Shown here: piece after piece, positions 14,937 to 22,037 of the stretch
Position numbering within the stretch: the stretch's first letter is position 1
How the letters are laid out: each line of letters opens with the position of its first letter
Source of the DNA: Myxococcales bacterium
Lineage (GTDB): Bacteria; Myxococcota_A; Polyangia; Nannocystales; Nannocystaceae
Direction: 5' to 3'
Assembly: GCA_020633335.1 (NCBI GenBank)
Contig: JACKDU010000001.1
Location: 186,001-250,000 of the forward strand
DNA length: 64,000 nt
Position numbers and translations under genes: made by a program
The notes under the pieces: generated by a model
Seen by the model: the letters and a program-made list of their open reading frames with translations, nothing else
What the model was told of the DNA's origin: nothing
The model's database searches: none

Positions 14937-15484
14937 AGCGCCTCTCTCCCACCGTCACCCTGGTCGTCGGCCTCATCCTCGGCGGGCTCGTGACCTACGC
15001 CGGCCTCCACGTCGGCGGTCGCCTGGCGCCGCGCCCCGAGCGTCCTGACCTCCTCCTCACCCTCGGTCAGACCGTCGACGCCGAGCAGCGGCGGATCGAC
15101 CTCCTGATCGCCGAGGGGCGCGACGCCGAGGCGATCGCCGCCCTCGAGGCGCTGCGCGGCGGCCCCTGGCCGGAGGGCGGCGCCGGCGGAGCGACCGCGG
15201 TGATCCTCCGCCACGACGTCTACGGTCAGCTCCTGCGCCTCCGCCTCGATCACCCGAAGGTCGACGCGCGGACGCCGGACGAGCTCCTGGCGATCGCCGA
15301 CGCTGGCCTCGGCCCGGAGGCGGCGACGATCGAGGCCAACGCCTTCACGGCCCGCCTCATCGCCATCCGCGGCGAGATCCTCGAGTCCCTCGGCCGCGAC
15401 GACGAGGCGCTCAGCGCCTACGAGAAGGCCCTCGACATCAACCGGGCGCTCCTCCAGCGGGCGCTCGGGGAGGGGGGGATGTGA
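14933..15484 (+). CDS. Membrane-anchored TPR-like protein of the ECF operon
   Basis: 183 residues from ATG 14933, overlapping the previous stop. An N-terminal membrane helix (TLVVGLILGGLVTYAGL) anchors an outward-facing helical domain. The helices (DAEQRRIDLLIAEGRDAEAIAALEAL and GRDDEALSAYEKALDINRALLQ) look like one or two TPR-type repeats, usually protein-interaction surfaces. It is probably part of the signal-transduction complex controlling the sigma factor. It ends with TGATG shared with the next gene. Confidence 0.65.
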   Translation: MKRLSPTVTLVVGLILGGLVTYAGLHVGGRLAPRPERPDLLLTLGQTVDAEQRRIDLLIAEGRDAEAIAALEALRGGPWPEGGAGGATAVILRHDVYGQLLRLRLDHPKVDARTPDELLAIADAGLGPEAATIEANAFTARLIAIRGEILESLGRDDEALSAYEKALDINRALLQRALGEGGM

Positions 15485-16161
15485 TGTCCGCCACCTCCGA
15501 TGTCGAGCGCCGGAGATCGCCGTCGATGGTCGCTGCGTTGTCGTCGACGATGCTGACGATCCCACGCGAGCTCCGTCGCCGCGGCCACGCCCTCCCCTGG
15601 TGGGTCGCGGCCCTCGTGATCGCCGCGCTCTCCAGCGGCTGCGCCCAGAAGGCGAGCCACGAGGCGCAGGCGCCGGGGATGGACGCCGGCGGCCGCGAGC
15701 TCTCGCTGGTCGAGCTCGAGATGGAGCTCGACAGCAACGAGCGGCGCCTCGAGCGGGCCGGCGTCGCCCTCCCGCCGCCGCGCCTCGCGGGGTCGACGGC
15801 GACGAGCTCGGGCTCGACCCAGAACTACGCGCGGGCGCCCGCCGAGTCGGGCGGCGACGCCGACGCGGCCGGGGTCGACGAGGCCACGGGCCCCGAGTCC
15901 GCGCCCGCCCGCCCGGCCGAGCCGGCGCCGGCGGTCGAGGAGTCGGTGACGACCAGCAAGGCGAGCTCCACCCGCGATCGTCGGCGTGAGCGTCAGCAGT
16001 GCGACGACGTCTGTGACCTCGCCGGCTCGATCTGCGGCCTCGAGGATCAGATCTGCGGCCTCGCGACCCGGCACCCCGGCGAGGGGCGCTACGCCGAGGT
16101 CTGTGAGCGGGCGGCGGGCGACTGCCGGGCGGCCTCGGAGGCGTGCCATGCCTGCGGCTGA
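15484..16161 (+). CDS. Cys-rich lipoprotein, paralogue 1 of the ECF operon
   Basis: 225 residues from ATG 15484 (TGATG overlap). A long basic N-terminus (LRRRGHALPWW) precedes a hydrophobic segment and lipobox LSSGC. Then come an acidic helix (LVELEMELDSNERRLERAGVAL), an Ala/Pro/Glu linker and a C-terminal Cys-rich module: CxxxCDLAGxICGLEDQICGL, then RHPGEGRY and spaced Cys pairs ending CHACG. The next gene encodes the same architecture, so the pair arose by tandem duplication. The cysteines could form disulfides or bind metal. Function unknown. Confidence 0.7.
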   Translation: MSATSDVERRRSPSMVAALSSTMLTIPRELRRRGHALPWWVAALVIAALSSGCAQKASHEAQAPGMDAGGRELSLVELEMELDSNERRLERAGVALPPPRLAGSTATSSGSTQNYARAPAESGGDADAAGVDEATGPESAPARPAEPAPAVEESVTTSKASSTRDRRRERQQCDDVCDLAGSICGLEDQICGLATRHPGEGRYAEVCERAAGDCRAASEACHACG

Positions 16162-16957
16162 GCGTCGAGAGCGGCGCCTCGATCGCCCTGAATCACATGT
16201 CCGCGAGGACATGTTGGCTCGGCCCTCGTGGCGGCCGCGTGTCACCATCGCCGGCCTCGTCGCCGGGGCCGCGCTGGCGCTCGGCCTCGTCGCCTGCGCG
16301 AGCAAGTCGATGCCCTCGTCGCTGGTCGCCCCGGCGGGCGAGGCCGCGGCGGCGCCCGCCGACGACGCGGCCTTCGCCGCCGATCTCGAGGCCGAGCGCG
16401 AGGAGGACGCCGACGGCGCGGCGGTCCTCGACGCCGCGCCCGGGGGGGCGGAGGAGGCCGAGCTCGCGCTCGCCGACTACGAGCGCCTCCTGGTCGAGCA
16501 GGAGCTCCGCCTGCGGGCGGCCGGCGTGCCGCTGGCCGGCGACGCCGAGGCCCAGATCGCCGCGAAGACGCCGAGCGGCGGCGAGGCGAGCACCGGGGCG
16601 ATCGGCGGGACCAAGCGCGGCGACAACGCGCCGCGCCCCGAGCCGCCGGTCGCCACCAAGCCGAGCACCGCCTCGCGGCCGACCGAGAAGAAGGTGCCGA
16701 AGTCGAAGTCGACCGGGAGCGCGTCCGGTGGCTACGGTGGCGGCGCCGGCAAGGCCGCTGGCGACGTCGCGGCCGACGGCTCCGGCGACGCCTGCCTCAC
16801 GGTCTGCGATCTCTCGGCCGCGACCTGCGACCTCGCCGATCGGATCTGCGGGCTCGCGGATCGCCACCCGGGCGAGGAGCGCTACTCCCAGGTCTGCGGT
16901 CGCGCGCGCGAGGACTGTCGAATGGCCAGCCAGGCCTGTGAGGCCTGCGCCGCCTGA
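16148..16957 (+). CDS. Cys-rich lipoprotein, paralogue 2 of the ECF operon
   Basis: 269 residues from ATG 16148 (GGAGG 6 nt upstream), overlapping paralogue 1 by 14 nt. ATG 16211 would give 248 residues and a cleaner signal peptide (MLARPSWRPR, hydrophobic core, lipobox LVAC). A perfect 20-bp dyad (16195-16214) sits between the two candidate starts. The body repeats paralogue 1: an acidic helix (ELALADYERLLVEQELRLRAAG), a linker, then CLTVCDLSAATCDL, ICGLADRHPGEERY and Cys pairs ending CEAC. It is probably exported and anchored in the outer membrane. Function unknown. Confidence 0.68.
   Translation: MPAAERRERRLDRPESHVREDMLARPSWRPRVTIAGLVAGAALALGLVACASKSMPSSLVAPAGEAAAAPADDAAFAADLEAEREEDADGAAVLDAAPGGAEEAELALADYERLLVEQELRLRAAGVPLAGDAEAQIAAKTPSGGEASTGAIGGTKRGDNAPRPEPPVATKPSTASRPTEKKVPKSKSTGSASGGYGGGAGKAAGDVAADGSGDACLTVCDLSAATCDLADRICGLADRHPGEERYSQVCGRAREDCRMASQACEACAA
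16195..16214. repeat. Dispersed 20-bp dyad, perfect palindromic arms
   Basis: ACATGTCC-GCGA-GGACATGT has perfect 8-nt arms (14 of 16 to the consensus). It lies 34 nt after the stop of paralogue 1 and overlaps the alternative ATG 16211 of paralogue 2. Confidence 0.6.
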
Positions 16958-16961
16958 GCCG

Positions 16962-17576
16962 ATGCCCGCGGCCCTGCGGATCGCCCACCGGCTCCCGCGG
17001 ACCGAGGCCGAGGGCCCCGGCCGCCGCTTCGCGCTCTGGGTGCAGGGGTGCTCGCTCGCCTGCCCGGGCTGCTGCAACCCCGAGCTCTTCCCGCGGACCG
17101 GCGGCTCCTCGGTCGCCGTGCCGACGCTGGTGGAGGAGGTGCTCGCGGCCCGGCGCGATCACGCGCTCGACGGGATCACCGTGATCGGCGGCGAGCCCCT
17201 CGAGCAGGCGCCGGCGATCGTCGAGCTCGCGCGCGCGCTGCAGGGGCGCGGCCTCGGGGTGATCGTCTTCACCGGGTTCACCTGGCCCGAAGTGCAGGGT
17301 CGTATCGGCGGCGATCGTCTGGTGGGGGCGATCGACACCCTGGTCTGCGGTCGCTTCGACCGCGGGCGGCGCGAGCCGGCGATCGGCGGCCGCCGCTTCA
17401 TCGGCTCGCGGAACCAGACCCTCCACCACCTCAGCCCGCGCTACGCCGAGCCGGCGCTCTGGCGGGGGCCGCCGGCGCTCGAGCTCCGGATCACCCCCGA
17501 GGGGGCGATCGAGGTCAGCGGGGATCCGGGGCTGGGGGCCCGCATGGCTCGCCGAGTCCGGGGTAATTCCCGATAA
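16962..17576 (+). CDS. Radical SAM 4Fe-4S activase-like protein (NrdG/PflA type)
   Basis: 204 residues from ATG 16962, 4 nt after the previous stop. The cluster motif is Cys30-x3-Cys34-x2-Cys37 in WVQGCSLACPGCCNPEL, followed by the GGEPLEQ SAM-binding motif. The size and the FALWVQGC context match small glycyl-radical activases such as NrdG. Those install a glycyl radical on a partner enzyme, but no glycyl-radical enzyme is in this window. Being last in an operon of exported Cys-rich proteins is unusual and hints at a different target. It carries a degenerate 20-bp dyad (17280-17299). Confidence 0.85.
   Translation: MPAALRIAHRLPRTEAEGPGRRFALWVQGCSLACPGCCNPELFPRTGGSSVAVPTLVEEVLAARRDHALDGITVIGGEPLEQAPAIVELARALQGRGLGVIVFTGFTWPEVQGRIGGDRLVGAIDTLVCGRFDRGRREPAIGGRRFIGSRNQTLHHLSPRYAEPALWRGPPALELRITPEGAIEVSGDPGLGARMARRVRGNSR
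17280..17299. repeat. Dispersed 20-bp dyad
   Basis: ACCTGGCC-CGAA-GTGCAGGG matches 12 of 16 arm positions. It lies inside the radical SAM gene in a short patch of atypical codons. Confidence 0.4.
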
Positions 17577-17714
17577 AATACGGCTTATTGCTGTTTATAT
17601 GTCGCCGACTTTTTGTTTGAAGGAGGACTGCCTGGCGCCTAGTCTGGACCACATCGACGTGTGTGGCGGGTGATTCAGCCCGCTATTAACACATAAAAAA
17701 CAGGAAATTCGACG
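17577..17714 (+). promoter_or_regulatory. AT-rich promoter/leader of the sulfite/nitrite reductase gene
   Basis: 138 nt, far richer in A/T than the rest of the window. It begins ATAAAATACGG and TTATTGCTGTTTATATG and then has CTTTTTG. Two adjacent small hairpins follow: CCACA/TGTGG and GCGGG/CCCGC (about 17649-17683). Near the start codon lie ATAAAAAACAGGAAA and ATG 17715, with AGGAAA as ribosome site. The layout suggests a structured, possibly regulated 5' leader. I do not recognise a known riboswitch. Confidence 0.45.
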
Positions 17715-19478
17715 ATGGTCCAGGAAGCCCGCCACGACACCCACTACTCCCGCGCCGAGGACGTCGAGGAGTTCGTCCGGATCCTCGAGGCCTACGAGCG
17801 CGGCGAGATCTCGGCCGAGGACTTCCGGGCCTTCCGCCTCACCCGCGGGGTCTACGGCCAGCGCCAGGCCGACGTGAACATGATCCGCGTCAAGTTCGCG
17901 GGCGGGGTGATGAGCGCCGCCGCCCTCCGGGTCGCGGCCGAGGTCGCGGCCGAGCACGCCGCCTGGCGCAAGGGACATGTCACGACCCGCCAGAGCATCC
18001 AGTTCCACAACCTCCAGCTCGCCGAGACCCCGGCGCTGATGGCCCGCTTCGCGGCGGTCGGCGTGACCACCGTCGAGGCCTGCGGCAACACCGTCCGCAA
18101 CATCACCGGCTGCCCCTTCGCCGGGGTCTCGCCGACCGAGGCCTTCGACGTCACCCCCTACCTCCAGGCGACCGTCCGCCTCTGCCTCCGCGCGCCCTGG
18201 GCGAACGACCTCCCGCGCAAGTTCAAGATGGCCTTCGAGGGGTGCAGCCACGAGGACCACGCCCAGACCGCGATCAACGACGTCGGCTTCCGGGCGAAGA
18301 TCCGGGAGGGCGTCCGCGGCTTCGAGGTCTTCGTCGCCGGCGGCCTGAGCACGAGCCCGCGCCCCGGCTACCGCCTCCACGACTTCATCCCGGCCGACGA
18401 GCTCCTCGGCCGGGTGGAGGCCCTGGTCCGCCTCTTCGGCGACCTCGGCAACCGCAAGAACAAGGCCCGCGCCCGCCTCAAGTACGTGATGAAGAAGCTC
18501 GGCGAGGACGGCTTCCGGGCGGCCTACGACGCCGAGGTCGCGAAGATCGCCGAGGCCGGGCGCCTCCACCAGCCGATCGAATTGCCGCCCGAGGAGAGCG
18601 CGCCGAAGGCCCGCCCGGACGCGCTGGTCGGCCCCGCGGCCGCCGAGGACGACCCCGAGTACCGGGCGTGGCTCCGCTGCGTCGATCCCCAGAAGCAGGA
18701 GGGCTTCGCGACCGTGACGGTCAAGCTCCACCGCGGCGACGTGACGGCCGAGCAATTCGCGGCCCTCGCCGGGATCGTCGAGCGCTTCGCCGACGGCACC
18801 CTGCGGACCGGCAACCGCCAGAACCTGATGATCCGCTGGGTCCGGAACCGGGCGCTCCCGCGCCTCTACGTCGCCCTCCGCGAGATCGGCCTCGCCGACG
18901 CCGGGGCCAACACGATCCACGACATCGTCTCGTGCCCGGGCGCCGACACCTGCAACCTCGCGGTCACCTCGAGCATGAGCCTGGCGTCCCACCTCACCCG
19001 CTTCCTCAAGAAGCCGGGGGCGTCGGCGGAGAGCGTCGAGCTCGCGCGCGGGCTCGACATCAAGATCTCCGGGTGCCCGAACTCCTGCGGCCAGCACCAC
19101 GTCGCGGCGATCGGCTTCCACGGGACCGTGCGCCACGTCGGCGGCGGCCGCCAGGTGCCGGAGTACCAGCTCCACCTCGGCGGCGGCTTCGACGAGGACG
19201 GCGTCCACTTCGGCCGCCACATCGTCAAGATCCCGGCGCAGCGGAGCGGCGAGGCCCTCCTCGCGCTCCTCGATCTCTACCGCGACGAGCGGGAGGAGGG
19301 CGAGGACCCGCGGAGCTTCTTCAGCCGGGTGAGCAAGGAGGAGGTGATCGCCGCGCTCGGCGACAACGTGCTGGCGAGCGACTTCTCCAACCTCCGCGAC
19401 GGCGACACCTCGGACCTCGGCCAGGATCCAGGCAAGGCGTTCAACGTGGCGATCGGCGCGGGGGAGTGCGCGGCCTGA
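17715..19478 (+). CDS. Siroheme/4Fe-4S nitrite or sulfite reductase
   Basis: 587 residues in the family's two-half layout. Each half has a ferredoxin-like domain (VNMIRVKFAGGVMSAAALR; FATVTVKLHRGDVTAEQFA) followed by a catalytic domain. The cluster/siroheme cysteines are Cys407-x5-Cys413 (CPGADTC) and Cys454-x3-Cys458 (CPNSC), the canonical pattern. It performs the six-electron reduction of nitrite to ammonia or sulfite to sulfide in the cytoplasm. Sequence alone does not settle which; N-terminal TRQSIQFHNLQL is typical of both. It stands alone behind an AT-rich leader, without cys or nir neighbours. A 20-bp dyad (17961-17980) is embedded in it. Confidence 0.9.
   Translation: MVQEARHDTHYSRAEDVEEFVRILEAYERGEISAEDFRAFRLTRGVYGQRQADVNMIRVKFAGGVMSAAALRVAAEVAAEHAAWRKGHVTTRQSIQFHNLQLAETPALMARFAAVGVTTVEACGNTVRNITGCPFAGVSPTEAFDVTPYLQATVRLCLRAPWANDLPRKFKMAFEGCSHEDHAQTAINDVGFRAKIREGVRGFEVFVAGGLSTSPRPGYRLHDFIPADELLGRVEALVRLFGDLGNRKNKARARLKYVMKKLGEDGFRAAYDAEVAKIAEAGRLHQPIELPPEESAPKARPDALVGPAAAEDDPEYRAWLRCVDPQKQEGFATVTVKLHRGDVTAEQFAALAGIVERFADGTLRTGNRQNLMIRWVRNRALPRLYVALREIGLADAGANTIHDIVSCPGADTCNLAVTSSMSLASHLTRFLKKPGASAESVELARGLDIKISGCPNSCGQHHVAAIGFHGTVRHVGGGRQVPEYQLHLGGGFDEDGVHFGRHIVKIPAQRSGEALLALLDLYRDEREEGEDPRSFFSRVSKEEVIAALGDNVLASDFSNLRDGDTSDLGQDPGKAFNVAIGAGECAA
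17961..17980. repeat. Dispersed 20-bp dyad
   Basis: GCCTGGCG-CAAG-GGACATGT matches 12 of 16 arm positions and has the favoured CAAG spacer. It lies in the reductase gene. Confidence 0.45.
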
Positions 19479-19584
19479 GCGGGCGCCTTGACAGGGCGCG
19501 AGGGCGCGTCTTCTCATGGGGTCGTGCGCGGTGCTTCGTGCGGCCCACCTGAGCGAGCCTACCGGCCGCGAGCTGGCATGCCAT

Positions 19585-19604
19585 CCATGTCTCTTGAGTC
19601 ATGG
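19585..19604. repeat. Dispersed 20-bp dyad at the acyltransferase start
   Basis: CCATGTCT-CTTG-AGTCATGG is self-complementary except for one pair and has the favoured CTTG spacer (9 of 16 to the consensus). It covers ATG 19601, which argues that translation starts at the downstream GTG. Confidence 0.4.
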
Positions 19605-20629
19605 AGGGGGGCGCGCGGGTGGTGAGCGAGCGGCAGGAGGATGACCGCGGCCGCCTCAAGCGGCGGGCGCTGAGCTTCTCGCTGACCGTGGTCGCGGCCG
19701 CGCTGGTGATCGGCAGCCTGCCGCTCACGCTGCCGCTCATCGCCCTCGTCGACCTGGTCCGCCGGCGCCGCTTCGCCTGGACCCGGGCGCTCCTGATGGT
19801 CGCCTGGATCCTCGTCGGCGAGTGCTGGGGGATCCTCGTCCTCTTCGGCCTCTGGCTGGTGAGGCCGCTCCTCGGGCGCGAGCGCTTCGCGGCCGCCAAC
19901 TACGCGGTGCAGGCGGCCTGGGTGCGCTCGCTCCTCGCCGGCGTGCGGGCGCTCCAGTCGATGGCGCTCGAGGTCCGCGGCGCCGAGGCGGCGCGCCGCG
20001 GCCCCTTCCTGATCCTCGCGCGCCACGTGAGCACGGCCGACACCCTCCTGCCGATCACCGCGATCACGGCGCCCTTCGGCCTGCGCCCGCGCTACGTCCT
20101 CAAGGCCGAGCTCCGCTGGGATCCCTGCCTCGACCTCGTCGGCCACCGGGTCCCCAACGCCTTCGTCCGCCGCGGCGCCGGCGCGCGCGAGGTCGAGCGG
20201 AGCGCGGCCCTGGCGGAGGGGCTGGGCCCGCGCGACGTCGTCGTCGTCTACCCCGAGGGGACCCGCTTCACCCGGCGCGCGCAGGCGCGGCGGCTCGCGG
20301 AGCTCGAGGGCCGCGATGATCCGCTCCTCGCCCAGGCCCGGGCGCTCCGCCACACCTTGCCGCCGCGGAGCGGCGGGGTCCTCGGGATCCTCCGCCGCGC
20401 GCCCGGGCTCGACGTCGTCTTCCTCGCCCACGTCGGCCTCGAGGGGGCGCGCGACGTCGGCGATCTCCTGGCGGGGCGGCTCATCGGCCAGCGCATCGAG
20501 GTCGAGATCCGGCGGGTGCCGGCGGCCGAGATCCCAGCCGACGACGAGGGGCGCCGGCGCTGGCTCTTTGAGGAGTGGGCGCGGATCGATCGCTGGGTCG
20601 CCGAGCGGAGCGCCGCCGATCCTGGCTAG
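19601..20629 (+). CDS. 1-acyl-sn-glycerol-3-phosphate acyltransferase (PlsC family)
   Basis: 342 residues if started at ATG 19601. GTG 19619 or 19622 with GGAGGGGGG (19603-19611) upstream is equally likely and gives 335-336 residues. Two N-terminal membrane helices precede the acyltransferase core. That core has the catalytic HxxxxD in RHVSTADTL, the KAELRWDP block, and the substrate-binding EGTR in VVYPEGTRFTRRA. It transfers a fatty acyl group to lysophosphatidic acid or a related lysolipid at the inner membrane. The length and C-terminal extension resemble the LCLAT/AGPAT branch. The product specificity is unknown. Confidence 0.85.
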   Translation: MEGGARVVSERQEDDRGRLKRRALSFSLTVVAAALVIGSLPLTLPLIALVDLVRRRRFAWTRALLMVAWILVGECWGILVLFGLWLVRPLLGRERFAAANYAVQAAWVRSLLAGVRALQSMALEVRGAEAARRGPFLILARHVSTADTLLPITAITAPFGLRPRYVLKAELRWDPCLDLVGHRVPNAFVRRGAGAREVERSAALAEGLGPRDVVVVYPEGTRFTRRAQARRLAELEGRDDPLLAQARALRHTLPPRSGGVLGILRRAPGLDVVFLAHVGLEGARDVGDLLAGRLIGQRIEVEIRRVPAAEIPADDEGRRRWLFEEWARIDRWVAERSAADPG

Positions 20630-21687
20630 CCGCCGAAGCGGCGCGCCAGGCAGGCGAGGGCCTCTTCCCGGCCCTTCGGCTGCCTGACCACGCCACCCCA
20701 TCCCTCGCGGAGACGGAGCGCGCGGACGCATCGGGGCGCGCAGACGAGGTCGACGTCCGCGAGGTCCGCCAGCGAGCGGACGCTCCGCAGGGCGATCGAC
20801 GCGAGGGTGAGGCCGGCGTCGTCGACCCTGAAGTGGGCGACCACGGCGACCGGCCCGGCCCCGCAGGCGCAGGCCCAGGAGGCGTCCTCCTCGCAGAGGG
20901 TGAGCGATCGCGCGGGCAGCGGGTGGCGGAGGCGGAGGTAGTAGCCGCGATCCTCGTCGCGCTCGCGCCACGGAGAGGGCCCGCCGATCCGCGAGCCCGG
21001 CCGGAGGACGCCGCCCGCCCAGCCCTCGCCGAAGATCGAGGTCACGTAGCCGGGGTGGCTGTACATCGTCCAGAGCCGGCGCTCGCGGGCGTCGCCGCAC
21101 GCCTCGCATCGAGCCTGGCCGATGAGCCAGGTAAATCCGGCAGGCGGCGGTACGAACCACGTCTCGTGCCCCTCAAAGCGCAAGGCGAGCGCCGCCCGCA
21201 GCGCCTCAATTCGCGCGCTCTCGGGCGCCGCGGCGAGCTCCTCGACGTCATCCCAGGGCGAGTCCACATCAAACATCCCGTCGCGGTCGGCGAGGTCGAC
21301 CCGGGCCGCGGCGTCGTCCTCCAGGAGGTCGAGGAGCTCAATCTCCAGCAGCTCGACCTCCGCGGCCGCGTCGTCGAGGCGAAAGCGGAGGAGGGTGACC
21401 AGCGGCCGCCCGCACGAGCAGGCGAATTGCTCCCCGAGGTCGGGGAGGAGGGTCAGCTCCCCGGGCACCCCGCGCGCCCGCACCCGCCACCACTCGTCCT
21501 CCCAGATCGCCGCCTCGAGCATCGACGAGGGCCGAAAGCCGACCGGCTGCGGCCGCCCGACCGCGAGGTCGCGCATGCAGTGCTCGCCGAAGTCCGGGTC
21601 AAAGACCTTGGTCTGCCCGCTGAAGAAGTGGATCGCCCGACAGGCCGGACAGCGCGCCTGCCCGCGGTACACGTCAAAGGCGCCCAC
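20626..21687 (-). CDS. Protein with two zinc-ribbon-like halves, CpXC-like
   Basis: 353 residues from GTG 21687, which lies 6 nt after a TATCCT hexamer. The protein looks internally duplicated. The N-terminal half has CPAC (ARCPACRAIHFF) and CSCG (FACSCGRPLVTLLRF). The C-terminal half has CEAC (ARCEACGDARERR) and CACG (WACACGAGPVAVVAHF). Each half therefore provides CxxC plus CxC, a plausible zinc site, and resembles CpXC-type domains. No enzyme motif is visible. The codons near 21113-21132 coincide with a dispersed dyad. It ends 4 nt inside the convergent acyltransferase gene. Confidence 0.65.
   Translation of the reverse strand: MGAFDVYRGQARCPACRAIHFFSGQTKVFDPDFGEHCMRDLAVGRPQPVGFRPSSMLEAAIWEDEWWRVRARGVPGELTLLPDLGEQFACSCGRPLVTLLRFRLDDAAAEVELLEIELLDLLEDDAAARVDLADRDGMFDVDSPWDDVEELAAAPESARIEALRAALALRFEGHETWFVPPPAGFTWLIGQARCEACGDARERRLWTMYSHPGYVTSIFGEGWAGGVLRPGSRIGGPSPWRERDEDRGYYLRLRHPLPARSLTLCEEDASWACACGAGPVAVVAHFRVDDAGLTLASIALRSVRSLADLADVDLVCAPRCVRALRLREGWGGVVRQPKGREEALACLARRFGG
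21113..21132. repeat. Dispersed 20-bp dyad
   Basis: GCCTGGCC-GATG-AGCCAGGT matches 12 of 16 arm positions. It is inside the zinc-ribbon gene, exactly over the second CxxC region. Confidence 0.4.
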
Positions 21688-21693
21688 ACACCG

Positions 21694-21699
21694 AGGATA
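21694..21699 (-). promoter_or_regulatory. -10-like TATCCT before the zinc-ribbon gene
   Basis: On the minus strand TATCCT ends 6 nt before GTG 21687, with no Shine-Dalgarno. The layout supports a leaderless mRNA and this start codon. Confidence 0.4.
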
Positions 21700-21735
21700 G
21701 TCGATCGCGCGCCGCCCCCTTGAAGAAGGCGCACC

Positions 21736-21776
21736 TGTTGACTGAGGAGCTCGTGGACTCGCGTTTGTTGACTGAG
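21736..21776. promoter_or_regulatory. Two 11-bp direct repeats upstream of the zinc-ribbon gene
   Basis: TGTTGACTGAG occurs at 21736-21746 and 21766-21776, exactly 30 bp apart (about three helical turns). The repeats lie about 50 and 80 bp upstream of GTG 21687 on the minus strand. This resembles a tandem operator; the regulator is unknown. Confidence 0.35.
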
Positions 21777-21876
21777 ACCAGCCCTCGTCGCTGACCCCTA
21801 CGCGGTCCGAAGGCGCCCCATCCCGCCCTCGTCCCACGCCCATGACTCCCCAAGCGAAGGCCGAGCGCGCCGCTCG

Positions 21877-21982
21877 GGCGGGGTCCAGGGGCCCTCGAGA
21901 GCGAGTCGCGCAGGGCGTTCGTCGACGAAGTCGACGGACGACCGAGCACCTGTGTGAGCGACGAGGGCCCCTGGGCCCCGCC
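21877..21982 (-). repeat. Structured hairpin element, copy B
   Basis: A 106-nt inverted repeat with 21-nt arms (21877-21897 and 21962-21982), complementary except for one position that would be a G-U pair in plus-strand RNA. Read on the minus strand, its core matches copy A (5904-5962) at 47 of 59 ungapped positions. The central stem GTCGAC-TTC-GTCGAC replaces copy A's GCCGAC/GTCGGC with a compensated pair. At least two further pairs also covary, and one pair is broken. The arms share no sequence with copy A's arms. Confidence 0.65.
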
Positions 21983-22037
21983 CCCCACGACTCACTCCGA
22001 ATCCCCTCTCCCTCAGCGCCGCCCCAGGCCGCAGCCC

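Larger units (their letters stand above)
21688..22037. other. 350-nt intergenic region with operator-like repeats and hairpin element
   Basis: No gene is supported here. It contains the upstream region of the zinc-ribbon gene with two 11-bp direct repeats, then hairpin element copy B, then the 3' flank of the RND pump gene. Confidence 0.55.
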
